A stretch of DNA of 64,000 bases, taken from assembly GCA_001931535.1 (NCBI GenBank), contig CP016211.1, forward strand, positions 3,004,501-3,068,500, written 5' to 3'. This document shows, one piece after another, positions 46,335 through 54,467 of the stretch. The notes beneath the pieces were generated by a model. The model searched no databases. It was given only the letters and a program-made list of their open reading frames with translations, and was not told the DNA's origin. Position numbers and translations under genes: made by a program. The DNA is from Minicystis rosea (GTDB lineage Bacteria > Myxococcota_A > Polyangia > Polyangiales > Polyangiaceae). The first letter of the stretch is position 1, and each line of letters starts with the position of its first letter.

Positions 46335-48910
46335 GCGTCGCGCCTTTCGAGCTGCACCTTCCCGCGCTGCATCGCACGCTCGACATCTCCTCGTTCCAAG
46401 CGAGAGAGAGCCTGTCGAAGCTGTCGCGCTACGACGTTCGCGTGACGACGCCCGCCGCGCACCCAGACATGCCCGCAGCATGGTTGGGGGAGCGGGCGTC
46501 GTTGATGCTCTTGGTCAATGGCGAGCCCGCGCGCGCTCTGCACGGCCTCGTCGTGCGCGTGGAGGCGCTCGGGCCCGTCGCCCACGAGCGCATGGGCTTC
46601 CAGCTCACCATCGCGCCGACGCTGTGGAGGCTCAAGCGGCGCCGAACACGGCGCATCTTCCAAGCGCAGACGACGATGCAGATCGCGGCGCGTCTCCTGG
46701 ATGAGCATGGCGTGCCGTTCCGCTCCCTCGTGCAGCGCAGCCTCCCGGAGCGCGGCATGTGCGTGCAATACGACGAGACCGACTACGCCTTCCTCGTCCG
46801 CCTGCTCGCCGAGGAGGGCTTGTTCTTCTTCTTCACCCACCCGCTGGATCCAGCCGCGGGCCGGGAGACGCTCGTGATCGCCGACGCGCCGCCGCACTAC
46901 CCGCGCATCGAGCCCGACGCGGCGCTGATCTACGAGCGCAACCAGCGCGATGACGCGACGACGTCGCGCGAGGATCAGGTCTTCGCGTTCACCTATCGCG
47001 AACGGATCCGATCCCGGAGCGTGCTCGTGCGCGGGTACGATCTGAACCATCCGGGGAGAGACATCGCCCATCGATCCCCTCCGGGCGACGACGAGCGAAC
47101 GCCGGATCTCTACGAGCACGAGGGGAGCTACGAGGAGGATCACGGAGAACGACCGGCGGCCGTGCGGCTCGAGCAGGAGCGGCGCGAGGTGGTGATCGCG
47201 GAGGGGCGCAGCTTCTGTCGGAGGCTCGCTCCGGGGCACGTCTTCACGCTTCAAGGCCACGACATTCCCAGCTTGGACGGCTCGTGGGTCGTGACCGAGC
47301 TGGTGCACGAGGGGCAGGCCGCCGAGCTCGCTCACAGCCGACCGATCTATGAAAACCGCATGCGCTGTGCTCCCGCGGATGTCCCCGTGCGGCCTCCACG
47401 CAAGCTCTCGAAGCCGCGCCAAACGGCGGAGACCGCCATCGTCGTCGGGCCGCCCGGACAGGAGATCCACACCGACGGCTACGGGCGCGTGAAGGTCCAG
47501 TTCCATTGGGATCTCGAGGGGCGTCACGACGAGAACAGCTCGTGCTGGATACGCGTCGCTCAAGCCTGGGCCGGCGCGGGCTGGGGCGCGCGTTTCGTGC
47601 CGCGCGTGGGCATGGAGGTGGTGGTGACCTTCCTCGGCGGCGATTTGGATCGACCGCTCATCACCGGATGCGTCTACAACGCCACCCATCCCCCGCCCGA
47701 AGCGCTGCCACTGCACGCGGCGCGAAGCGGTATCCGAACGCAGAGCACGCCGGGTGGGGAGGGGTACAACGAGCTGCTCTTCGACGATGAGCACGGCAAA
47801 GAGCTGTTGCGCCTTCAAGCGCAGCGCAACCTCGAGCTCCAAGCCGGTCTCGATGCGACCACCTCGATCGGCGGCAGCGCGACGGTGCAAGTGGGCGGCG
47901 CGCTCCGCGAGACCGTCGCGCGTGGCGTGCATCGCGACGTCTCCGGCAACGCCGAGAGCCAGGTCAGCGGCAATCGGACCGAGACGACGTTGGGCAACGT
48001 GATCAGGACCGAGCACGCGCTCACGGAGCACGTCGAGTTCGGCGCCAACATCTCCATCGGCGCGGACGCTGCCATCCAGATCGACGGCGACCTCGGTCTC
48101 GTGGTCGGCGCGCCCGGCAAGGGCAAGGTGCTCGGCGTCCAAGTGCTCGGCGATCATTCGCTCGGCGCCACCGGCACGGTCGTGCTGCGCGCGACCGAGG
48201 GGCTGCGCATCGAGTGCGGGGACAGCGCGATCGTGGTCGACCCGAAGGGCGTCCGCCTCGAAGGCAAGAGCATCAGCGTCGCTGGCAAGGAGAGCACGTC
48301 GCTGTCGGGCGCGGGGCCGGCGCTCTCGCTGGGAAAGCAAGCGGAGCTGCGCGCCGACGTCATCCGCCTCCTCGCCAAGGACGCGTGGCTGAAGCTCGAC
48401 AAGGATGGCGCCATTCGCGGCGAGAAGATCAAGCTCAACTGCGACGACACCACGATGCTCGACGGCGCACAGGCGGCGAGCCCAGGCGAGACGGTGCCAT
48501 TCAAGCTCAAGACGAGTGATCCCGACTTCAAGCCCTACGTCGGGAAGAAGTTCCAAGTGCTCGCCGACGGGCTCACCTTCGAGGGAACCACGGACGGCGA
48601 CGGTCTCGTGAGCGCCACGATCCCCAAGGCGGCCAAGACGGTCACCGTCATGGTTTGGGTGGGTGATTACCCAACAGGAGAGCGACGCACCTGGACGATT
48701 CAACGCCAGGCGATGCCTCCCGGTGACACGGTGCAAGGCGCGCAGCTTCGGCTCGCCAACCTGGGTTACTACAGCGGACAACCGACGAAAGAGATCGACA
48801 AGCCGACGCGGGCCGCAATCGCATCGTTCCAGGGGGATCACGGACTGCCCGTGAATGGGAAGCTCGACGCCGCGACCGGGAAGAAGATCGAGCAGGCCAA
48901 CGGGAGCTGA
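46331..48910 (+). CDS. vgrG: Type VI secretion spike protein VgrG with C-terminal peptidoglycan-binding domain
   Basis: GGAGG 7 nt upstream supports the GTG at 46331 (859 residues). Residues 1-~380 are the gp27-like base ('FELHLPALHRTLDISSFQ', 'DYAFLVRLLAEEGLFFFF'). The gp5-like OB fold follows ('EIHTDGYGRVKVQFHWD', 'WGARFVPRVGMEVVVTFLGGD', 'PLITGCVYNATHPPP'), then the needle/DUF2345 repeats. The last ~65 residues ('AQLRLANLGYYSG', 'TRAAIASFQGDHGLPVNGKLDAAT') are a PG_binding_1 domain. VgrG tips the T6SS needle. A peptidoglycan-binding tail suggests delivery or anchoring of a wall-active cargo. Confidence 0.93.
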   Translation: MSVAPFELHLPALHRTLDISSFQARESLSKLSRYDVRVTTPAAHPDMPAAWLGERASLMLLVNGEPARALHGLVVRVEALGPVAHERMGFQLTIAPTLWRLKRRRTRRIFQAQTTMQIAARLLDEHGVPFRSLVQRSLPERGMCVQYDETDYAFLVRLLAEEGLFFFFTHPLDPAAGRETLVIADAPPHYPRIEPDAALIYERNQRDDATTSREDQVFAFTYRERIRSRSVLVRGYDLNHPGRDIAHRSPPGDDERTPDLYEHEGSYEEDHGERPAAVRLEQERREVVIAEGRSFCRRLAPGHVFTLQGHDIPSLDGSWVVTELVHEGQAAELAHSRPIYENRMRCAPADVPVRPPRKLSKPRQTAETAIVVGPPGQEIHTDGYGRVKVQFHWDLEGRHDENSSCWIRVAQAWAGAGWGARFVPRVGMEVVVTFLGGDLDRPLITGCVYNATHPPPEALPLHAARSGIRTQSTPGGEGYNELLFDDEHGKELLRLQAQRNLELQAGLDATTSIGGSATVQVGGALRETVARGVHRDVSGNAESQVSGNRTETTLGNVIRTEHALTEHVEFGANISIGADAAIQIDGDLGLVVGAPGKGKVLGVQVLGDHSLGATGTVVLRATEGLRIECGDSAIVVDPKGVRLEGKSISVAGKESTSLSGAGPALSLGKQAELRADVIRLLAKDAWLKLDKDGAIRGEKIKLNCDDTTMLDGAQAASPGETVPFKLKTSDPDFKPYVGKKFQVLADGLTFEGTTDGDGLVSATIPKAAKTVTVMVWVGDYPTGERRTWTIQRQAMPPGDTVQGAQLRLANLGYYSGQPTKEIDKPTRAAIASFQGDHGLPVNGKLDAATGKKIEQANGS

Positions 48911-48916
48911 CGAGCG

Positions 48917-51064
48917 ATGTTCATCTATCCCCCTCCGAAGCCCGAGCCGTGGAACAACCCCGACGCGGCCGACAGCCCTCCCGATCCCGGCACGCCACCG
49001 GCGCAACCGATCCCTGGTGCACCCCCGTCGAGTCGGACACCTTTCACCGACAACCCGCCTCCACCGAACGGCGCGGCGCCTCAAGCACCATCGGATCCGC
49101 AAAAGCCCGCGAGCGGGTTGCCTCCGGCGCTGCCCGAAGGGCCGTTCCCGGCGTCCCCGCCGGCTCCGTCGCCTCCACCGCAATATCCCGCGGCCTCGCC
49201 CGATCCGCGTGCTCCGATTCAGAAGCTCGTCTCGCTGTGGTGGCTCGAGAAGGAGAAGAGCGACGCCTCGATGCTCGCCATCGTCAACGATGCATCGCAG
49301 GAGTCACAGAAGGCGACGCGGGAGAACCTCCCCAACGTAGACTCCGATCCGGCCGCGGCCGACAAGATGGCGAACGCGGCGGAGTGGGCGACCGCGGCGA
49401 TGAACGTCGCGCAGAAGGAAGGCATCGATCAGAGCACGACGCGCGCCGACGCCCACGTCTCCGACAGCGCGCCCATCTTCAAAAACTGGCACCTCTCGAC
49501 GGAGCAGCTCCAAGCCGAGTACGACGGCGACCTCTGGGTCGAGATCAAGGACGCCGGCATCCTCCAAGACATCGCCGCTGCCCGCGCCGTGCTCCCGCCG
49601 ATTCCGCGTGGTCGTGGAGCCGACCGCGGGAAGCTGCTTTGGCAGGAGAAGGGGTGGATGTTCTCGGAGCTCCTTCCGGACAAAGCCCTGCTCGAAGACG
49701 CGAGCGTCAAAGACGACGACCTGACGAGCGAGCAATACGGCACATGGATGATGCGTCAGATCGAGCGGCGCTTCACCGCGGCCGCGGAGGCGTTTGCTCC
49801 CATCGAGAAGGACGAGGCCGATCCGGCTTGGCTGAAGACGCGCGACGCGAAGTTCCTCGTCTCTTCCTGCATCGCGATCTTCAACCAGGAAGGGGCCCCG
49901 AGCTCGATCAACACTTGGGACACGAACGTCCTCACGTGGGGTGTGGGCATCGCCGAGCCGGGGCAGCTCGGGCGTACGTTCGCGACGATCACCAAGAATC
50001 CCCTCATCGCCAAAGCGTTCTACCTGTGCGGGTTCCGCTACGAGGGCGCGACCCCGGTGAACGACAAGTTCTATTACGGCTACCAGGTCGTGTTCATGCC
50101 GAAGCAGTCCGTCGTCTATCGCGACAGCGGCATCCACAAGGACAAGGACAAAGCCAAGCGCGGTGAGCACTCCGGGCAGGCTCACAAGGCATTGCTCTAC
50201 TACCGCGATCAGGTCGAGCTGCTTTACCTGCTCATTCATCTCGCCCGCGATCCGGTCTCTCGCAAAGACATCTTGGACGTCAACTACCAGCGCGTGGAGG
50301 GGATGGCGGCGCTCAGCGCGACCGACCACATCCTGACCGAAGCCCTCTTCGTCTTCGCCTCCGAGGTGCGCCACAACTGGGCCCTGGGGCCGGACCTCGT
50401 GCAGTGGGCAGTGAACCACCTGGACCCCTCGCTGCGCAGCGCGCCCCGTAGCTCCACGAAGGATTTCGAAATCGCCAAATGGATCTGCCGGAGAATCCTG
50501 CTCTGGGTGCAGACACGGGCGATCGTCGATGCGGGCAACGCGTATCTCAAGGCCAAGCGCGAAGCGGCTGCGAGCAAGCCCGCGGGAACGGTGGCCCCTG
50601 TTCCTGTCGCGACGAGCTTCCCCTACGGGCTCAAGCGTCTGCGTGAGGGTGAGCTCGGACAGGGGTACTGGACGGCGCTCGTCGATGGCAGTCGGACGCA
50701 GACGAAGCCCAAGAAGGGGTTGGGGGATTTCGAGGCTGCTAGCAAGAGTTGGTTCGAGAGCGTCGCTCCGCTGCCAGATCCATCAAGCCCGACGACGAGC
50801 CCCGTCTCTACCGATCCACGGCTGATCGTTCTCGCCCATGACTCGATGGTACCGCGCTTCCCGGGCGTTCCGAAGAAAGGTCCGCAGTGGTACGCGCTGG
50901 GCAACAAGAAGGAGCCTGGGTTCGACGTGGAGACCTTTCTGCCGTTGGGCTTCGATCCGTGGGGCCGCGTCGGCAACGTGACCGATGCCTCCGCAACGGA
51001 GATCGTGGTCACGACTTCATCGGGCCTGGTGAAGCGCTTCAAGCGCAACGGCGAGCCGAAGTGA
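48917..51064 (+). CDS. Putative T6SS cargo: proline-rich protein with lysozyme-like E-D-T signature
   Basis: The 715-residue protein begins 6 nt after vgrG. Residues 1-100 are a Pro-rich disordered linker without a signal peptide, fitting T6SS delivery. At 325-344 lies E325-G, D335, T340-W-G-V-G. In T4-type lysozymes the triad Glu11-Asp20-Thr26 is followed by I-G-I-G, and the Glu-to-Thr distance of 15 is identical here. The rest (helical, with 'GFRYEGATPVNDKFYYGYQVVF' and a beta-rich end) is unrecognised. A muramidase role is inference from this motif and from the neighbouring VgrG peptidoglycan-binding tail. Confidence 0.6.
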   Translation: MFIYPPPKPEPWNNPDAADSPPDPGTPPAQPIPGAPPSSRTPFTDNPPPPNGAAPQAPSDPQKPASGLPPALPEGPFPASPPAPSPPPQYPAASPDPRAPIQKLVSLWWLEKEKSDASMLAIVNDASQESQKATRENLPNVDSDPAAADKMANAAEWATAAMNVAQKEGIDQSTTRADAHVSDSAPIFKNWHLSTEQLQAEYDGDLWVEIKDAGILQDIAAARAVLPPIPRGRGADRGKLLWQEKGWMFSELLPDKALLEDASVKDDDLTSEQYGTWMMRQIERRFTAAAEAFAPIEKDEADPAWLKTRDAKFLVSSCIAIFNQEGAPSSINTWDTNVLTWGVGIAEPGQLGRTFATITKNPLIAKAFYLCGFRYEGATPVNDKFYYGYQVVFMPKQSVVYRDSGIHKDKDKAKRGEHSGQAHKALLYYRDQVELLYLLIHLARDPVSRKDILDVNYQRVEGMAALSATDHILTEALFVFASEVRHNWALGPDLVQWAVNHLDPSLRSAPRSSTKDFEIAKWICRRILLWVQTRAIVDAGNAYLKAKREAAASKPAGTVAPVPVATSFPYGLKRLREGELGQGYWTALVDGSRTQTKPKKGLGDFEAASKSWFESVAPLPDPSSPTTSPVSTDPRLIVLAHDSMVPRFPGVPKKGPQWYALGNKKEPGFDVETFLPLGFDPWGRVGNVTDASATEIVVTTSSGLVKRFKRNGEPK

Positions 51065-51924
51065 TCCATCGCGGATCTCTCGGTTTTCTCTGCCTGCTTG
51101 CGGCCTGCGCCCCTTCGGAGCCCTCCGTGACCTCTGTGGCCACGAGCTCGACGGGGGCAGCACCTCCTGCACCTTCCACCGTTGCGACAGCGACGTTCCC
51201 GCCCGGCGCAACTGCGCCTCCCGGCCCGATGGTGCTCATCCCCGGAGGGACTTTCACCATGGGGCTGCCCGGCTCTGAGTCACCACCGATGTACGAAGGT
51301 CACGGGCACCCAGCATATGCCTTGCCCAAACGAGTCACCGTCCGGAGCTTCTACATGGACAAGACGCTCGTCAGCGTCGAGCAATACCGTGCCTGTGCGG
51401 CAGCCGGCGTCTGCGGGACGCGCAACTTGCGACAGTACCATAGCTGCAACTGGGCTCTGCCCGACAAGGCTCAGGCCGCGATCAACTGCGTCTCTTGGCA
51501 CATGGCCGAAACCTATTGTTCCTGGGCAGGAAAACGGTTGCCTTCGGAGGAAGAGTGGGAATTCGCCGCCCGTGGAAGCGAGCTGCGTCGCTTCCCTTGG
51601 GGAAGCGACGAGGGGTTGCGCGGCCAGGCACGTTGCTTGGAGCACCACGGGCAAGCCTGTCCGCTCGGGTGGACCACCGCGACCCAAACGCCCGAAGGGC
51701 TCGCGCACATGATTGGTCTCTTGTGGCAATGGACGAGCAGCCCTTGCTGCCCGACGCTCACCCCCACGTGCACATCGCGCGACCACGTGCTGCGGGGCGG
51801 TAACCTTTGGGGCAACACCTATCCTGTTTACTCTTCGCGCACGGAGGCGCTCGAGCGGCTCTCGGAGAAAGACGACATGCAGAGCAGCTACACCGGCATT
51901 CGCTGCGCCAAAGACGCGCCGTGA
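51061..51924 (+). CDS. FGE/SUMF1-like lipoprotein lacking catalytic cysteines (1), candidate immunity protein
   Basis: The GTG overlaps the cargo stop (GTGA). The 287-residue lipoprotein has lipobox LAAC, a Ser/Thr/Ala/Pro linker, then a formylglycine-generating-enzyme fold: 'MVLIPGGTFTMGL', 'AETYCSWAGKRLPSEEEWEFAARG', 'RFPWG', 'HVLRGGNLWG' and 'YTGIRCAKD'. In true FGEs two catalytic cysteines follow the RGG motif. Here that stretch (NTYPVYSSRTEALERL) has none, so formylglycine synthesis is unlikely. A periplasmic lipoprotein right after a wall-degrading cargo is a natural immunity candidate. Confidence 0.75.
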   Translation: MIHRGSLGFLCLLAACAPSEPSVTSVATSSTGAAPPAPSTVATATFPPGATAPPGPMVLIPGGTFTMGLPGSESPPMYEGHGHPAYALPKRVTVRSFYMDKTLVSVEQYRACAAAGVCGTRNLRQYHSCNWALPDKAQAAINCVSWHMAETYCSWAGKRLPSEEEWEFAARGSELRRFPWGSDEGLRGQARCLEHHGQACPLGWTTATQTPEGLAHMIGLLWQWTSSPCCPTLTPTCTSRDHVLRGGNLWGNTYPVYSSRTEALERLSEKDDMQSSYTGIRCAKDAP

Positions 51925-53447
51925 AGCGAGGCGCTCTCTTCGTCGCGGCATGGGCGCCGCTCCTCGGCTGCCAAGCATCGCCGGCGCAGCCGGCACCGCC
52001 GCCGACAGCAACGGCGAGCGGCAGCGCTCCACGCGCCGAGCGGCCCATGGTCCACCTGCAAGGGGGCCGTTTCCTTCGGTACTTCACCGGTGACGGTGTG
52101 TCCCCGCTTCCGTCGGATCAGATCGGATCCTCGGCTTCACCGTTTTGGATCGACAAATTCGAGGTCACCGTGGCCGACTACCGCGCTTGCGTGGACGCCG
52201 GTGTCTGTCCTCGCCCGGGCTCGCCCCCGGCCGACGCGCGAACGTGGGTGTGCAATTGGGATCGTCCCGGCTTCGAGCGCGATCCGATCAACTGTGTTCC
52301 GCCTGCTGCGGCCGAGGCGTACTGCGATTGGGTGGGCGCGCGCCTTCCGTATGATGACGAGTGGTTGTTCGCCGCGCGCGGGCTCGAAAACAGAGAGTTT
52401 CCGTGGGGAGCGCCGGTGGATGCCAGATACCATGGCGGGCTCCCGCCCGAGGTGACTGCCCGGCTCGAGAAGAGCTGTACCGATGCGGTCCACGATGGCA
52501 CGACGACCTGTCCGGTCGGCTTCGATGCTTGGTTGGCGACGCCCGATGGCATCATGGACATGGCAGGAAACGTCGCCGAGATCACGCGCTCGCTGAGCGG
52601 CTCTCTCAGCCTCGGCATCAGTCAGCATCAGATCGGAGCATCGTGGCTCGACTCCGCGAGCGGCGGCGGGATCCTGCGCGCGACGCAAACTCCGCACCAC
52701 GCGCTGGTCGGAGGCGCAATCAACCTCGGCTTCCGCTGCGCCCGGCCGGACCCACTTCCGGCGCCGCCACCGCCCACGGAGGCGCCGCCCGGTCGAATGA
52801 CGCGCCTCGAAGGCGGCCACCGCAGCGTGACACCGGAGCAGACGATCGATGTCGCCCCCTTCATGATCGACGTGACCCGTGTGACGGTCGCCGAGTACCG
52901 CGCCTGCGTCCGTGCCGGGGCGTGTCCGGTGGCCGGCCTCCGTGGAAATGGTGTGCAAACCATCGAGCCCTGCAACTGGGACCTTCCCGGCTTCGATCAG
53001 GATCCGATCTCGTGCATCGGCCCCGAGCATACCGACGCCTACTGCCGCTGGGCGGGCAAGCGCCGGCTCCTCGTGGACGAGTGGTGGATCGCCGTCTCCG
53101 GGCGTAACGATCGACGCTATCCGTGGGGCAACACGCTGGAAGAGAAACATCAGCTCGATCTCGGGCTCTGCCGTGATGCGGCCCGCGGCTACGCGGGCTT
53201 CACCTGCCCAGTGGACGCGCCGCGCTCGACCGACTCGGTGGAGGGCGTGCGCGGTCTCGTCGGGCTCCATGGAGAGCTGGTACGCGATGACTCCACGCCT
53301 CGCGCCCCCAACGTGATGATGGGGCTGGGAACGTCGTTTTCCCCGCTCCGCTTCAACAAGAACAACACCGGCCCCGGCAAGGACGGCAGCGGCAACACCA
53401 GTGTGATCAGGGTCGCCTTCCGCTGCGCGAAGGACGTCGCCCCATGA
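51921..53447 (+). CDS. Lipoprotein with two FGE/SUMF1-like domains (2), candidate immunity protein
   Basis: The GTG overlaps the previous stop. The 508-residue lipoprotein (lipobox LLGC) has two FGE-like modules: residues ~40-270 ('MVHLQGGRFLRY', 'EAYCDWVGARLPYDDEWLFAARG', 'INLGFRCARP') and ~285-508 ('MTRLEGGHRSVT', 'DAYCRWAGKRRLLVDEWWIAVSG', 'IRVAFRCAKD'). Neither has the catalytic Cys pair, and the second lacks even the RGG segment. Each module has a repeated 'YRACV-AG-C...CNWD-PGF--DPI-C' Cys pattern, which probably forms structural disulfides. Confidence 0.72.
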   Translation: MKRGALFVAAWAPLLGCQASPAQPAPPPTATASGSAPRAERPMVHLQGGRFLRYFTGDGVSPLPSDQIGSSASPFWIDKFEVTVADYRACVDAGVCPRPGSPPADARTWVCNWDRPGFERDPINCVPPAAAEAYCDWVGARLPYDDEWLFAARGLENREFPWGAPVDARYHGGLPPEVTARLEKSCTDAVHDGTTTCPVGFDAWLATPDGIMDMAGNVAEITRSLSGSLSLGISQHQIGASWLDSASGGGILRATQTPHHALVGGAINLGFRCARPDPLPAPPPPTEAPPGRMTRLEGGHRSVTPEQTIDVAPFMIDVTRVTVAEYRACVRAGACPVAGLRGNGVQTIEPCNWDLPGFDQDPISCIGPEHTDAYCRWAGKRRLLVDEWWIAVSGRNDRRYPWGNTLEEKHQLDLGLCRDAARGYAGFTCPVDAPRSTDSVEGVRGLVGLHGELVRDDSTPRAPNVMMGLGTSFSPLRFNKNNTGPGKDGSGNTSVIRVAFRCAKDVAP

Positions 53448-54280
53448 GCGCCGCTCGTCTCGCGCTGCTGCCGATCTTGGTTGGTGCGTGCGCCTCACCC
53501 GCGCCGGCACCGGCGCCCGCGCTCGATGCGGGCCTGCACGACGCGGCTGCGCCGGTCGCGGTCGTTTCCGCAGCGATGGTGGCGCTCCCCGGCGGAAACT
53601 TCATCCTCGGCGCGCTCGAGCGCCAGCAGGGCACGGATCCGGTTCACGTCGATCCATTCTCGGTCGACGTCACCGAGGTCACCGTCGACGCGTACCGCGC
53701 CTGCGTCCGCGCCGGAGCCTGCCGGCCGCCCGCGGTACGTTCCGTCGACGCGCTGCGCGCCGAGTGCAATTGGGATCGTCCGGGCCGGGATCGCGATCCG
53801 ATCAACTGCGTCTCGTTCGCGGACGCCGAAGCGTATTGCCGATGGGCAGGCAAACGACTGCCCACCGACGAAGAGTGGGAGCACGCCGCGCGCGGCGTGG
53901 AAGGCCGAAACTTCCCCTGGAAACGTGGCAACGGCCGGGAAGACACCGCCGTCACCCCGAGCGAATGGGCGATGCTCCTCGGCCATTGCCATGACGAGCA
54001 CCACGATGGCGTGGGGACGTGCCCCGTCGGCCGAAGCCCCGGCACACGCACGCCGGAGGGCGTGGACGATCTCGGCTCCAACGTGGCGGAGTGGGTGGTG
54101 CGTTGGCCCAACGAGGCCGCCGAAGCGACGCGCGGCGGGTCGTGGTACACGCGGAGCACCAACACGTTTCATGGATCCCGTTGGGGCGCGAGCAGCGTCG
54201 ACAAGTCGCTGCGCGCCGACTTCATCGGGTTCCGTTGCGCGCGCTCCGCGCCGCGCCCCGACGGCGGAGGCTCGCCCTGA
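53444..54280 (+). CDS. FGE/SUMF1-like lipoprotein lacking catalytic cysteines (3)
   Basis: The ATG overlaps the previous stop (ATGA). The 278-residue lipoprotein (lipobox VGAC) is the most canonical of the three: 'MVALPGGNFILGA', 'VTEVTVDAYRACVRAG', 'AEAYCRWAGKRLPTDEEWEHAARG', 'DDLGSNVAEWV', 'ATRGGSWYTRSTNTF' and 'ADFIGFRCARS'. After RGGSW there are no cysteines before the final RC, so the active site is missing. Similarity among the three genes suggests duplication within the operon. It is the last gene of the island. The 187 nt to DUF58 show no hairpin. Confidence 0.75.
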   Translation: MSAARLALLPILVGACASPAPAPAPALDAGLHDAAAPVAVVSAAMVALPGGNFILGALERQQGTDPVHVDPFSVDVTEVTVDAYRACVRAGACRPPAVRSVDALRAECNWDRPGRDRDPINCVSFADAEAYCRWAGKRLPTDEEWEHAARGVEGRNFPWKRGNGREDTAVTPSEWAMLLGHCHDEHHDGVGTCPVGRSPGTRTPEGVDDLGSNVAEWVVRWPNEAAEATRGGSWYTRSTNTFHGSRWGASSVDKSLRADFIGFRCARSAPRPDGGGSP

Positions 54281-54467
54281 ACGCGCTCGCGGCCCGCGCC
54301 TGCATGCACGGAGACGAGCGGTCGACGCTCGACGGCAGGCGGGCTCGGCGGCGATCCTCGCAAGCGATGACGATCGGTTGGATGAAGATCCACCCAACGA
54401 TGGTTCGGAAGACGCGCCCGACATGCCAGATCCTCGTTCGCGCGGGGCGCACCTCTTCTTCGCCGAC

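Larger units (their letters stand above)
46004..54467. other. Putative orphan type VI effector island inside the moxR operon
   Basis: The segment holds an intergenic leader, vgrG, a lysozyme-like cargo gene and three FGE-like lipoprotein genes, all on the plus strand with 4-nt overlaps or tiny gaps. It separates moxR (ends 46003) from DUF58 (starts 54468). No transposase, integrase or long flanking repeat is visible, so how it arrived is unknown. No other T6SS structural gene occurs in the window. Confidence 0.6.

Noticed and set aside
46235..49183. A 982-codon minus-strand open frame opposite vgrG
   Set aside because: It is a GC-bias shadow. The plus strand has an unambiguous VgrG and the minus translation has Arg/Val/His composition without motifs.
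51061..54280. Active formylglycine-generating enzymes for sulfatase maturation
   Set aside because: The catalytic cysteine pair is missing in every domain and no sulfatase gene is nearby.
46004..54467. A prophage or a full T6SS cluster
   Set aside because: No capsid, tail-sheath, TssB/C, TssJKLM or integrase genes are present. Only the VgrG cargo set is found.
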